This document shows positions 1 through 8,748 of a DNA stretch of 64,000 nucleotides, piece after piece (the stretch's first letter is position 1; every line of letters begins with the position of its first letter). A program made the translations under genes and the position numbers. The stretch comes from Chryseobacterium indologenes (lineage in GTDB: Bacteria > Bacteroidota > Bacteroidia > Flavobacteriales > Weeksellaceae). Where the stretch lies: positions 3,162,001-3,226,000 of the forward strand of contig NZ_CP018786.1 of NCBI RefSeq assembly GCF_002025665.1, given 5' to 3'. The notes beneath the pieces were generated by a model. The model saw nothing but the letters and a program-made list of their open reading frames with translations, had not been told where the DNA came from and did no database searches.

Positions 1-353
1 ATTGTATAGGGAATATTCTGCTCAGATGTTTTTGTGAATACATTGATTGTAGCATCCTGATTTAGCACTTCCCCGCTAATGGTCTTAATTACAAAGACCA
101 CTTTATTATCTCCTAGTGTGAAAAATTTAGGATCAATCGTTAAGTCTGCTGTTTCTTTATCTCCAAAGCTAATCTTAATGCTTTCTGCATTTTCTGTGAC
201 CTCTTTTGGAAGTTCAAGCTTATCTCCGAAATGATATCCTTTTGCTTCTTTTGCATTGTTATAATCCGCCAGAGAATCAAGCATTTTTTCTTTGTTACTG
301 CAAGAAACCAAGAATAGAACTGCTGCAAAACCCAAAGTAATGTTTCGCTTCAT
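1..353 (-). CDS. Glutaminyl-peptide cyclotransferase-like lipoprotein, partial (C-terminus off window)
   Basis: The frame opens at the ATG complementary to 351-353 and runs off the left edge. About 117 residues are visible. It starts with a lipoprotein signal (MKRNITLGFAAVLFLVSC, lipobox LVSC), so it is probably exported and lipid-anchored. The visible part is the N-terminal Ig-like region that precedes the beta-propeller in the neighbouring gene at 456-1478. The two share long identical stretches such as KGYHFGDKLELPKEVTENAE, so they are tandem paralogues. The cyclotransferase domain itself is outside the window, so its activity is inferred only from the paralogue. A terminator lies between the two genes, so this copy is probably transcribed on its own. 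Confidence 0.8.
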   Translation of the reverse strand, partial: MKRNITLGFAAVLFLVSCSNKEKMLDSLADYNNAKEAKGYHFGDKLELPKEVTENAESIKISFGDKETADLTIDPKFFTLGDNKVVFVIKTISGEVLNQDATINVFTKTSEQNIPYT

Positions 354-402
354 AAAGGTATTAATCATTTGCCAAAAATACTAAAATTTAATCCTTAAAA
401 CG

Positions 403-432
403 AAAATAACGCTCCCGAGGGAACGCTATTTT
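403..432 (-). terminator. Intrinsic terminator of the cyclotransferase gene
   Basis: A hairpin with 10-13 bp arms and a short CTCG-type loop sits just after the stop at 456. The two imperfect positions become G-U pairs only in the minus-strand transcript and would be A-C mismatches on the other strand. A T-rich tract follows in the minus direction. The polarity therefore points to termination of the 456-1478 transcript. Confidence 0.75.
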
Positions 433-455
433 TGTTTTTTATCAATAGAATCAGA

Positions 456-1478
456 TTATTTGATCTGAACTTCATAAATCTTTGGCCAGTTCTTTCCAGT
501 TACCAGCATATTCTCTCCTTTGAAAGCGATTCCGTTCAGTACATCATCACTTCCTTTGGTATTCTGTTTTGCGATTTCTGTAAAATCAAAAGTTCCCACT
601 ACTTCTCCATTGGCTGGATTGATCTTTAAAATAATCGGCTTCTGCCATACGTTGGCATAGATAAATCCGTTGTGGTATTCCAGCTCGTTCAACTGGTCAT
701 AAGCCTGAGAACTTCCTGCAACTGCAATATATTTAATCAGTTTTGAAGGATCGTTTACATCAAGGAAATATAAAAGCTTACTTCCATCAGAAGCAATCAG
801 GCTTTTCCCGTCATATGTTAATCCCCAACCTTCACCTAATACATTTGGATAAGCAAATTCTGAAAGCAACTTTAATGAACTTTTATCATAAACATATCCT
901 TTTTTGCTCTGCCATGTCAACTGGTACACTTTATCACCCACGATGGTACTTCCTTCAGAAAAGTCTTCCTGAGCCTGTTTTGTAGAAGCCAACGGAGTGG
1001 TTGTTCCCAGCGTGTATTTTAAAATCTGTGAAGATCCGTTTTGTCCGTCACTTTCATAAATAGTATTTCCTTCGATCTGGAAACCCTGTACAAAGTTTTT
1101 AGGATCGTGAGGATATTCGGCTACAATCTGATAAGGAATATTTTTTTCAGGATTTTTTGCAAATACATTGATGGTAGCATCCTGATTAAGGACTTCACCT
1201 CCCTTTGTTTTAATGTTGAAGGTAACAGCATTGTCCCCTAATGTAAAAAATTTAGGGTCAATTGTTAAATCTGTTGTTTCTTTATCTCCAAAGCTGATCG
1301 TTACGCTTTCTGCATTTTCCGTTACCTCTTTCGGAAGCTCAAGCTTATCTCCGAAATGGTATCCCTTCGCCTCCATTGAAGTATTATAAGTGTTTAATGT
1401 ATTAAGAATCTCTTTATCCTTATTACAAGACGCCAATAATAAAATCGCTGCGAAACCCGCTATTATACTTTTTTTCAT
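456..1478 (-). CDS. Glutaminyl-peptide cyclotransferase (glutamine cyclotransferase family lipoprotein)
   Basis: 340 residues. A lipoprotein signal (MKKSIIAGFAAILLLASC) is followed by an Ig-like segment to about residue 110. A five-bladed propeller-type glutamine cyclotransferase domain follows, with the family's VQGFQIEGNTIYESDGQNGS block (usual form FTQGL..YESTG..GSS), LNELEYHNGFIYANVW and the closing NGIAFKGENMLVTGKNWPKIYEV. The family cyclises N-terminal glutamine to pyroglutamate on exported proteins, and many type IX substrates begin with Gln after signal cleavage. Lipidation places it at the periplasmic face of the cell envelope. It is a tandem paralogue of the partial gene at the left edge. 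Family assignment is firm; the physiological substrates are inferred. Confidence 0.88.
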   Translation of the reverse strand: MKKSIIAGFAAILLLASCNKDKEILNTLNTYNTSMEAKGYHFGDKLELPKEVTENAESVTISFGDKETTDLTIDPKFFTLGDNAVTFNIKTKGGEVLNQDATINVFAKNPEKNIPYQIVAEYPHDPKNFVQGFQIEGNTIYESDGQNGSSQILKYTLGTTTPLASTKQAQEDFSEGSTIVGDKVYQLTWQSKKGYVYDKSSLKLLSEFAYPNVLGEGWGLTYDGKSLIASDGSKLLYFLDVNDPSKLIKYIAVAGSSQAYDQLNELEYHNGFIYANVWQKPIILKINPANGEVVGTFDFTEIAKQNTKGSDDVLNGIAFKGENMLVTGKNWPKIYEVQIK

Positions 1479-1513
1479 TGAATTTCTAAATATTTCTCCA
1501 AAAATAGCAAATT

Positions 1514-1897
1514 TTATTCCGTATTGCCAATATTATCTACGGGTTCACCAAATTGTAATATGTATCCATTGTTGTCATATATTGCAAATTCTCTCATTCC
1601 CCATTCAAAAGTTTCAATTTCATAGCAGACTTTGGCTTTTGTTTTAAGGTCTTCCCAAAGATCATCCACTTGATTTACATTGAAATAAAATGATCCTGAA
1701 AACCCTATGGAAGTATTGTTTTCATGCTCGTTAGGTTGAGAAAGCATAATGTATACTTCATCTTTTCGAAGAGAGGCCCATTGCCAGTCGTCATTTCTGC
1801 CCATCAGTGTAAATCCGAGAACATTCATATAAAATGCGATGGTTTCATCAAGATTTTCTGTCCAGAAAATAGGGCGAAGTCCTGTAAACTCTGTCAT
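1514..1897 (-). CDS. VOC-family protein (glyoxalase/bleomycin-resistance fold)
   Basis: 127 residues with the vicinal-oxygen-chelate layout. There are two beta-alpha-beta-beta-beta modules, the first opening with LRPIFWTENLDETIAFYMNV and the second containing REFAIYDNNGYILQFGEP, the usual 'DPDGN.l.f.e' position. No substrate can be read from the sequence. Members range from antibiotic-binding proteins to dioxygenases and isomerases. Its ATG overlaps the stop of the upstream GNAT gene by four bases, so the two are translationally coupled. With the SRPBCC gene further upstream they form a three-gene operon of small stress or resistance-type proteins. Confidence 0.8.
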   Translation of the reverse strand: MTEFTGLRPIFWTENLDETIAFYMNVLGFTLMGRNDDWQWASLRKDEVYIMLSQPNEHENNTSIGFSGSFYFNVNQVDDLWEDLKTKAKVCYEIETFEWGMREFAIYDNNGYILQFGEPVDNIGNTE

Positions 1898-2400
1898 GAT
1901 TCCTGTAATTCAAAGGTATTTTTATTGATTTTCATATTCAGAGAAACCCATGTTTCCTGATCTATTTTGGCTTCACTCTTAACATAAGGATCAAAAGCAA
2001 AACCTACTTTCTTGTAACATTCTATAGCTCCGGTATTCCAATCGTAGACGTTCAGTTCTGCTGTTTCTTTATCAAAATGATTGAACCCATATTTCAAAAG
2101 CTCCTGCATAACTTTTTTTCCGTAGCCTTTTCCTCTATTGTTTTCGTCCCAGATCAGAATTCTTCCCAGCAGGAATGTTTTTTCTTTTAAAAAAATCTGA
2201 GCATGTCCGATTGTACTTCCGGTCTGATCTGTAATTTTAAAAAGAGTTCTGTTTTCATCAGACAAATCTTTTTCCAACTGTTCTTCTGTAAGAGGGAAAC
2301 GGTATACAGGTCCGGCAAACTGAAGAAGCATCTTTTCATCTTTTATCTTTGAAATTAATTGTGGAGCATCATCTATCGTAAAAAGGTGTAATGTGATCAT
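1894..2400 (-). CDS. GNAT-family N-acetyltransferase
   Basis: 168 residues. The acetyl-CoA-binding motif A is visible as ENNRGKGYGKKVMQELLKYG (R/Q-x-x-G-x-G/A form). It is preceded by the beta-strand GRILIWDE and followed by ETAELNVYDWNTGAIECYKKVGF, which is motif B. The overall pattern resembles RimJ/RimL-type acetyltransferases acting on protein N-termini or small amines, but the acceptor cannot be told. It is the middle gene of an operon: the SRPBCC gene ends four bases upstream, and its own stop overlaps the VOC start in an ATGA. Confidence 0.85.
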   Translation of the reverse strand: MITLHLFTIDDAPQLISKIKDEKMLLQFAGPVYRFPLTEEQLEKDLSDENRTLFKITDQTGSTIGHAQIFLKEKTFLLGRILIWDENNRGKGYGKKVMQELLKYGFNHFDKETAELNVYDWNTGAIECYKKVGFAFDPYVKSEAKIDQETWVSLNMKINKNTFELQES

Positions 2401-2403
2401 TTT

Positions 2404-2829
2404 TTATTTTTCTAAATATTCTTTTAAACTCTGTCCCAAAATTGTGTTCCACCCTTCTGTAAAGTTTTCTCTTGAAAAACCTTCTCCCAACTCTTTGAAA
2501 TTTTCAATATCCTCATGAGTTAGTTTTACCACAGTCTGTCCGTTTTCGGGCAACAACTCCCAGGTTACAATGGTTTTCAGTGCCGAAAAATCAGGATAAG
2601 ACCAGGTGTGTTTTAATTTCTGATTCGGGATTATTTCTAAAATCTCCCCGTGATGATGGTATTTGTTGGCTCCTCCGGGTTCATAGAAATTAAATTCTTG
2701 CCTTGCTTCCAATACAAAATCCTGGATATCAAAATACCAGGATTTCATTTCGTTTTTATCAGTTAATGCTTTCCAGACTTTTTCGGCTGGAGCATTTATT
2801 GTATACTGAACAGTGATGGGTGTACTCAT
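2404..2829 (-). CDS. SRPBCC (AHSA1-like) domain protein
   Basis: 141 residues covering one START/Bet v1-like fold. The N-terminal strand reads TVQYTINAPAEKVWKALTDK, and the C-terminal helix begins near NFTEGWNTILGQSLKEYL. This is the AHSA1/CalC-type layout of small hydrophobic-ligand-binding proteins. No ligand can be inferred. It is the first gene of the SRPBCC-GNAT-VOC operon. The promoter should lie in 2830-2877, between the gene and the MITE-like repeat. Confidence 0.82.
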   Translation of the reverse strand: MSTPITVQYTINAPAEKVWKALTDKNEMKSWYFDIQDFVLEARQEFNFYEPGGANKYHHHGEILEIIPNQKLKHTWSYPDFSALKTIVTWELLPENGQTVVKLTHEDIENFKELGEGFSRENFTEGWNTILGQSLKEYLEK

Positions 2830-2877
2830 ATTATGAATTTAATATGTTTAAATGTACACATTTTGTCCGTAATACCT

Positions 2878-3040
2878 AACCACAAAAGTCACAAAAGTTT
2901 CATCTCTTAATGGTTTAAAACTTAAGTTTCTACTCATGAAGAACGCACTTAAGTCATTAAAATCTAACGATTTTCATTTTGTGATCTTTTTTCACCATTT
3001 GAGCTTCTTCAGTCAATATTCTTTTGTGACTTTTGTGGTT
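2878..3040. repeat. MITE-like element with 20-bp perfect terminal inverted repeats
   Basis: The 20 bases at 2878-2897 (AACCACAAAAGTCACAAAAG) recur as an exact reverse complement at 3021-3040, giving a 163-bp unit. Inside is a second inverted pair built on ACTTAAG (about 2919-2926 and 2947-2953), and no open frame of note. Size, perfect termini and intergenic position fit a miniature inverted-repeat element or REP-type dispersed repeat. No target-site duplication is obvious. Only one copy is in this window. Confidence 0.6.
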
Positions 3041-3051
3041 CACTTTTTAAT

Positions 3052-4665
3052 TTATCCATGTGAAAATCCGGTGATCTTTGCTTCATCAAAATCCAACTGC
3101 ATTTCAATAGTTCTCATCACATGATCATCAAATATCTTTTCTCTTTTCATTCTGTGCAATTCGTTTCTCTGCGCCTGAATGATCTGTCGAAGCACATCTT
3201 TATTTTGATTGATAGCGGTTACATAATCTCCTGTGGAAGCCATGCATTGGGCTTTATCTGCCATCAGCATCATTTCATTTTCCAATTTGTGCTTTTGATG
3301 ACGTACCAGACTGTTGGTTACGGCTAATTCAGAAAAATCATTATCCAGTTTGTGCAATGCGGTTTCTTTCAGTTTTCGCATAAGGATTACTTCCTGTTTT
3401 TCTTCCGGCAATTCACTTCCTGCATCCTGAATATTCAATAATTTCAAGATCGGACTCAACAATAAACCTTGTCCTACCAGGGTAATCAATATGATAACGA
3501 AAGTGACAAATAAAATAATATTTCTGTGTGGAAACGCTTCTCCGTTAGGTAAAAAAGCAGGAATTGACAAGGCTGCTGCCAGCGAAACCACTCCTCTCAT
3601 TGCTGCAAAGCTGATGATAAATGGTTCTCTCCAATCCGGTTTGGGAACTTTTAATCTTAATTCTTTAGAGCAGACTCTTGGGAAATACATTAATGCATAA
3701 CTATACAAAATTCTTGTTCCGATAATCGCTCCACCAATCACTACACTGTAGAAAATACCTTCTGAAATAGTATATTCTTTCATTCCTTCCACTACAATCG
3801 GAAGTTCCAGGCCAATCAGGATAAAGATGATGGTATTCATCAGGAATATCAAAACACTCCATACATTTCCGGACTGTATCCTTGAGGTATGGCTCAAATA
3901 ACAATGCGAATTATAGGACATCAGTAAACCTCCGGCAACCACTGCCAATACTCCAGAAAAATGAAAATGCTCTGCTCCCACATACATAATGTAAGGAACA
4001 ATAAGGGTAATAATGGTATCAATATTAGAATTGGTAGGAATAATCCTCAATAAAGCTCCAAACAGAAAGCCTACTGCCACTCCTACCGCAATCCCTCCAA
4101 TGGCCATGGTAAAGAAATCCTGAACGGCATCTCTCCAGATAAACTGTCCTGAAATAACGGCAGCCAGAGCAAATTTAAATACAATTAAACTGGATGCATC
4201 GTTGATTAAGCTCTCTCCTTCCAAAATATTGGTGATCTTTTTAGGGATTTTCATATGTTTCAGAACCGAAGTTGCGGCTACTGCATCCGGCGGAGAATTC
4301 ACACCTCCCAGCAAGAATCCCATAGCTACAGTAAGCCCCGGAATAATGGAAGATGAAAGATAAGCCACGACAATGGATGTTAAAAACACCAGTCCGAAAG
4401 CCATGGAAAAAATCTGCTTTCTCCATTTATGAAAATCCTGCCATGAAGTAAACCATGCGGCTTCAAATAAAATAGGCGGCAGAAAAATCAGAAAGACAAG
4501 GTCAGGTTCTATTTCAATACGCGGCATTCCCGGCACGAAGCTTATCAGTAATCCTGCAATAACAAGGAAAATAGGATAAGCAACTTTTAATTTCTGGCCG
4601 ATCATTACCAATATCATCACAGACAGCAGTACTGCAATGGATATTATAACATAGCTGTGAATCAT
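3052..4665 (-). CDS. CPA1-family Na+/H+ antiporter
   Basis: 537 residues with about 12 hydrophobic segments in the first ~410 residues and a soluble, charged C-terminal tail. Family signatures are visible: FLPPILFEAAWFTSW, GGVNSPPDAVAATSVLKHMK (usual form SPTDPVA) and LEGESLINDASSLIVFKFAL, which holds the ND ion-binding pair. The protein should sit in the inner membrane and exchange sodium (or potassium) for protons. The ~110-residue cytoplasmic tail is helical and probably regulatory. It is separated from the bestrophin gene by 147 bp and may have its own promoter. Ion preference cannot be read from the sequence. Confidence 0.88.
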   Translation of the reverse strand: MIHSYVIISIAVLLSVMILVMIGQKLKVAYPIFLVIAGLLISFVPGMPRIEIEPDLVFLIFLPPILFEAAWFTSWQDFHKWRKQIFSMAFGLVFLTSIVVAYLSSSIIPGLTVAMGFLLGGVNSPPDAVAATSVLKHMKIPKKITNILEGESLINDASSLIVFKFALAAVISGQFIWRDAVQDFFTMAIGGIAVGVAVGFLFGALLRIIPTNSNIDTIITLIVPYIMYVGAEHFHFSGVLAVVAGGLLMSYNSHCYLSHTSRIQSGNVWSVLIFLMNTIIFILIGLELPIVVEGMKEYTISEGIFYSVVIGGAIIGTRILYSYALMYFPRVCSKELRLKVPKPDWREPFIISFAAMRGVVSLAAALSIPAFLPNGEAFPHRNIILFVTFVIILITLVGQGLLLSPILKLLNIQDAGSELPEEKQEVILMRKLKETALHKLDNDFSELAVTNSLVRHQKHKLENEMMLMADKAQCMASTGDYVTAINQNKDVLRQIIQAQRNELHRMKREKIFDDHVMRTIEMQLDFDEAKITGFSHG

Positions 4666-4812
4666 TTTTAAATAAGTTTTTTTTAAGTGTTAAGTATTTT
4701 TATTTGGGTTTGATGTCCAAATCTAATTTCCCAAACCTTATAGGTTTAATTTCATCCAAAGTTTAGACTTTTTCTTTACAACCATCTTCATACATTATAA
4801 AAACGGAAAGAA

Positions 4813-5817
4813 TTAAAGTACAATATTATTCTTTGGAGTGATGGCTGGCGGAAGATCAGATTCATCCAACATATCTCTCATATCGATTTCAATAGTACGG
4901 CTGATCTGAGTAATCGGCACATCATTGGCACTCCCTTCAAACGGATTAACAGAAGCTTCTCCTACGTTGTCTAAGGTATGGAAACACCAGGTCACCAGTA
5001 AAGAAAACGGAATATTGAACCATAATGTCCATCCTTCTACCATGGTTCCTTCCCCTAATTTGTCGAACTCTTTCAATAATCCGAAAGGAACGAAAACAAT
5101 AAAGAGCAGCAAAAGATACGTGGTGATGGAAGAGAAATTTCTTGGATAGGGAAAGTTTTTAATTCTTTCAGCTTTTCCCTGATCGTCGGTAAACTTCACC
5201 AATTGCTGATTGATCTGTGTCCATTGAAAGTCATTCAGTTCTCCTTTTTCATAGGCTTCAGACAAAACTTTACTCTGCTTCGCCATCAGTTGGGTAGCCC
5301 TGTTCTTTTTGCTTAAAATATACTGAAGTTCAGGTTCGGAAAGGTATTTTTTCAATTCTTCATCCAGTTTGGTCAGTCTCTCCGGAATATCATATTTTTT
5401 GGCATATTCATCAAACTGGTCTGTGCCCATATTTTCCCATGCTCTCGGTTCACGAAGCTGAAATCTCAATGCAGTAAGCCATGCATAATGACGAAGAAAC
5501 ATTTCTTTTACTTTACCAGGATCTTTAGAGAGCAGTGCATCTCTCAGGATATATCCAAAACTACGGCTGTCATTGATAATAGATCCATAGATTTGTCTTG
5601 CTTCCCAGAGTCTGCTGTAGCTGGCATTATTTTTAAATCCAACAATAAAGGCAACAGCTGTCCCCATGATGGCAATAGGCTGCCATGGAACAGAAAGAAA
5701 CTTCCAGCCTAAAAAGTACAAGACTGTAGGAATAGCTGATAATACAACCAACGCATAAATGCTCCGTCTTGTCCAGATAATGAACTCCCGGGCTCCGAAT
5801 CTTTTTCCTGAATGCAT
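4813..5817 (-). CDS. Bestrophin-family anion channel protein
   Basis: 334 residues. The start MHSGKRFGAREFIIWTRRSI leads into a hydrophobic pair, then VGFKNNASYSRLWEARQIYG, the hallmark of bacterial bestrophins (N-x-x-x-x-R-x-W-E-A-R). A second membrane pair occurs near residues 230-275 (TYLLLLFIVFVPFGLL and WFNIPFSLLVTWCFHTLDNV). It ends with the family NPFEGSANDVPI..IEIDMR segment. Family members form pentameric anion or cation channels in the inner membrane. Length is typical. It lies between the antiporter and a DUF2490 outer-membrane gene on the same strand. Confidence 0.87.
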   Translation of the reverse strand: MHSGKRFGAREFIIWTRRSIYALVVLSAIPTVLYFLGWKFLSVPWQPIAIMGTAVAFIVGFKNNASYSRLWEARQIYGSIINDSRSFGYILRDALLSKDPGKVKEMFLRHYAWLTALRFQLREPRAWENMGTDQFDEYAKKYDIPERLTKLDEELKKYLSEPELQYILSKKNRATQLMAKQSKVLSEAYEKGELNDFQWTQINQQLVKFTDDQGKAERIKNFPYPRNFSSITTYLLLLFIVFVPFGLLKEFDKLGEGTMVEGWTLWFNIPFSLLVTWCFHTLDNVGEASVNPFEGSANDVPITQISRTIEIDMRDMLDESDLPPAITPKNNIVL

Positions 5818-5894
5818 AAGTGTTTATTTTATAGTGTTTATTATGATTTATTTTTAAATAATGGTTTTCTTCACAGCATTCAGTAAAAGTTTTA

Positions 5895-6572
5895 TTAGTT
5901 TTTAGTAAACGGGATGTTGTTATAAAAACCAATCTGAATCTGCCCTCGGTTTCTGTTCTCCTGAATCTGATTCATATACCCTGCTTCAATCCTCATATTT
6001 TTGTTGATGACATATCCTAAAGCACCATACACTCTGTTTCTGTCGAAAACCGGACTGTTGAAATGCAGAAAAATTTCATTATATACCGATGCATAAAGAG
6101 TTTTTGGCAGCATTTCTTTTTGAGTAATCGGAATATTCAGTCCCAGCATGTAACGGAATCTTATTCTGAAATCATCCTGCAGAAAACGTTCTTCCAAACG
6201 GTAACGATGCTGAAGATAGAAACGCCCGAATTTCTGTTTGGTAATATACTGCTGGAAAATTCGGTGTTCAATATTTTCTTTTTTCTCACCGTTTACATAA
6301 GGTTGGCTGAGAATGAAGCCGTATCCTAATAAAACATTGTTATTGTTCTCTGTAAGATCATATCCGATTCCTGTACGGATCAGTAACTGTTCCAGGTCTC
6401 CTACAGCATCGAAATTACGGTACTGGATTTCATTGTGCCAGTTCAATTTCTTGCTGATTTTATTGTTTCCAAAATACATATACCATGCTCCCAGATCGTT
6501 TTTTTGAGCAAATGTCAAAATGGACCCAAAACCTAATACTGTGAATGCCAACTTCGTAAAAACCTTTCTCAT
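5895..6572 (-). CDS. DUF2490 family secreted/outer-membrane protein
   Basis: 225 residues from the ATG at 6572. A TTG nine bases further upstream (6581) could add MIN but would lead less cleanly into the signal peptide MRKVFTKLAFTVLGFGSIL with cleavage after FAQ. The mature part starts NDLGAWYMYFGNNKISKKLN, the DUF2490 opening, and continues as alternating amphipathic strands ending in GQIQIGFYNN. That pattern suggests a small outer-membrane beta-barrel. Function is unknown for the family. It sits directly upstream of the bestrophin gene on the same strand, with a 77-bp gap. Confidence 0.8.
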   Translation of the reverse strand: MRKVFTKLAFTVLGFGSILTFAQKNDLGAWYMYFGNNKISKKLNWHNEIQYRNFDAVGDLEQLLIRTGIGYDLTENNNNVLLGYGFILSQPYVNGEKKENIEHRIFQQYITKQKFGRFYLQHRYRLEERFLQDDFRIRFRYMLGLNIPITQKEMLPKTLYASVYNEIFLHFNSPVFDRNRVYGALGYVINKNMRIEAGYMNQIQENRNRGQIQIGFYNNIPFTKN

Positions 6573-6703
6573 GTTTATCAATTACTATTATCTATCGTTT
6601 TTAACAAAATTAATATTTTAAATCAATAATAGCAAACAATATTTTATAAGTTATTATAAACAAGTAAGGATGCAATGATCTGCATCCGTATTTGTGTAAA
6701 AGA

Positions 6704-7096
6704 TTATCCTGGAACCTGTTCGGTCAGAACATTCGTTTCATTCTGGTCAAAATAAGTACAGGTCATTGCATGAAGATCCATTATCCAGCCATTGATTCCG
6801 TTTTCTGCACAGTCTTTACAGAAAGTAAGGTAATCTGTTCCGCCTTCTTGGTGAAGCTTTAGCCTTATTTTAAAATTTTCAAGATTTAAAGTATCGGAAA
6901 TGGGAAGAGCATCATATTTGTTACCGGTCTGTACAGATTGATTTTCATTATTAAAGTACTCTGTATTTCCATCAGAGACATATGCTTTGTAATGAGAAAC
7001 ACCTAATGCTTTTATGGCTTGAATATATTGAGGAAAATCGGCTCCGGTTTTTACTTTTTGGTGTTCTGCTTTGATGTTTTCGATCGTAAATTTCAT
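6704..7096 (-). CDS. DUF1398 family protein (YbcV-like)
   Basis: 130 residues, soluble, no signal. The pattern FPQYIQAIKALGVSHYKAYV, the SDGNTEYFN turn and the late DYLTFCKDCAENGINGWIMD block match what I know of DUF1398. The members are small and of unknown function. It stands alone between genes on the same strand, with intergenic gaps of 130-150 bp. No function is proposed. Confidence 0.75.
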   Translation of the reverse strand: MKFTIENIKAEHQKVKTGADFPQYIQAIKALGVSHYKAYVSDGNTEYFNNENQSVQTGNKYDALPISDTLNLENFKIRLKLHQEGGTDYLTFCKDCAENGINGWIMDLHAMTCTYFDQNETNVLTEQVPG

Positions 7097-7249
7097 TCTT
7101 TTGTATTTTTCTGATTGTTATTATTTAAGAATATAAAAGTATTATTTTTTCATAAACAAATCATGTGTATCTGCTTATAATACAAAAACTAATTTAATCA
7201 GAAAATATAAATTTCATTTAATTTTTAATGAAAACAACGGCATGAATAT

Positions 7250-7939
7250 TTATTCAAACCTGTCTTTTAAATAGTTCATATCTGCAATTTTACTTTCTAT
7301 GGCATATACCACTAAACCTGCCGTATTTTTGGCTCCTGTTTTCAGCAGAAGACTGTTACGGTGGCCTTCAACGGTTCTGGAACTTATAAAAAGCTGATCT
7401 GCTATTTCAGAAGTGTTGTATTGTTTGCAGATGAGTTCCAATACTTCTTTTTCTCTTTTGGAAATATGGTTGGCATCAAAAATGCTGGAAACTTTTTTCT
7501 TAGGTTCTGTAAGGTTTTGATGTAAAGCTTCCATTACCTCGTTGTTATAAAAGAAACCTTTGCTGTGTACTTCCCGGATTGCCGTGAGCAATTCAGCAGG
7601 GCTAGAGTTTTTTTTAAGGAAGGAACAGGCTCCGGACTGTATCATATTGACAATAAACGCTTTTGTATTATAACTGGTCAATGCAACAATCCTGATCTGA
7701 GGATATTTGACATGAATTTGTTTGGTAGCTTCTACTCCGTTAATTTCCGGCATATTGAGATCCATCAGGATAATATCAGGCAGTTCTTCCAGGGTTATAA
7801 GCTCGTCAAGCAGCTCTTTCCCGTTACTGAAATCACTTACCAGTTCAATATCTTTTTCTCTCTGTATCAACAATGAAATTCCCTGACGAAAGAGTGCTTC
7901 ATCGTCTACGGTTATTACACGAATTATATCCTTTTCCAT
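7250..7939 (-). CDS. NarL/FixJ-type response regulator
   Basis: 229 residues. The receiver domain has the acidic pair D12-D13, phospho-acceptor D60 in IILMDLNMP, T/S near ALTSYN and K in SFLKKNSSPAE. A LuxR-type helix-turn-helix follows (HISKREKEVLELICKQYNTS through SSRTVEGHRNSLLLKTG). The cognate kinase gene lies 11 bp upstream, and a membrane protein gene precedes that. The three form one operon. A short inverted repeat at 9885-9900, upstream of the operon, is a possible autoregulatory site. Confidence 0.92.
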   Translation of the reverse strand: MEKDIIRVITVDDEALFRQGISLLIQREKDIELVSDFSNGKELLDELITLEELPDIILMDLNMPEINGVEATKQIHVKYPQIRIVALTSYNTKAFIVNMIQSGACSFLKKNSSPAELLTAIREVHSKGFFYNNEVMEALHQNLTEPKKKVSSIFDANHISKREKEVLELICKQYNTSEIADQLFISSRTVEGHRNSLLLKTGAKNTAGLVVYAIESKIADMNYLKDRFE

Positions 7940-7950
7940 TTTATAACGAT

Positions 7951-8727
7951 TTAAAATGTAAATTCTACAGCAATCCCTTTATTTTTTTCACTTTCAATTT
8001 TAAGTGTTCCATTGATCAATTCTACCCGGCTTCTGATATTTCTTAAGCCTAATCCACCTTTCAATGTATTTTCATTAAGATCAAATCCTTTCCCGTCATC
8101 TTTATAGATACAGGTATTTTTTCCGTCTTTTCCCAAAAATTCTATCTCAATATGTGTACTTTCTCCATGTTTTATGGAATTGTTAATAAGCTCCTGAAGT
8201 ATTCTAAAGATATGCAAATTTTTTTCTTCTTCTGCTTTTGCAAAGTACAAACTATTGGAATAAGTAACCTGCAGGGTTTTGGACAGGTTAATTTCTGAGC
8301 ACAATGCATCTATTGCGGCATGGAGTCCAAATTTTTCTAAAATCGGAGGAAGGAGATCATGTGAGATCTGCCTGGCACTTTCTGCTGTTTTGTTGACCAG
8401 ATGTATTATTTTATTTTTCAGATCATTATATTCTTCTCTGGACAAATTATCAAAATCCAAAAGATGGATATTTAAAGAAACCACACTGAGTTTTGAGCTA
8501 ATATCATCATGCAGATCCTGGGCAATTCTCAGCCTTTCTTTTTCCTGAGCACTGATAATGGCGTGAGTAAGATCTTTCTCATATCTCACCTCCAGCTCTT
8601 TTTTCTGAATAAGGTTTCTTGTTATTTTCTTATTCGAAAAATAATAAAATATAATCAGGGTAATGGCCAGTAAGGTAAAAGCCAGAAAGGTATAAACGAT
8701 AGTGGAAATAATTGTATTTTCATTCAT
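7951..8727 (-). CDS. Sensor histidine kinase (HisKA_3/HATPase)
   Basis: 258 residues. One N-terminal membrane segment (residues ~8-30) is followed by a coiled linker. The HisKA_3 H-box is ERLRIAQDLHDDISSKLS, with H73 as the likely phosphorylated residue. The HATPase domain shows the N-box LQELINNSIKHG, G1 DDGKGFD and G2 GGLGLRNIRSR. There is no periplasmic sensor loop, so signal input must come from the membrane segment or from a partner such as the membrane protein encoded just upstream. It pairs with the response regulator downstream. Confidence 0.92.
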   Translation of the reverse strand: MNENTIISTIVYTFLAFTLLAITLIIFYYFSNKKITRNLIQKKELEVRYEKDLTHAIISAQEKERLRIAQDLHDDISSKLSVVSLNIHLLDFDNLSREEYNDLKNKIIHLVNKTAESARQISHDLLPPILEKFGLHAAIDALCSEINLSKTLQVTYSNSLYFAKAEEEKNLHIFRILQELINNSIKHGESTHIEIEFLGKDGKNTCIYKDDGKGFDLNENTLKGGLGLRNIRSRVELINGTLKIESEKNKGIAVEFTF

Positions 8728-8748
8728 TTTTTAAAATCATAACAGTAA

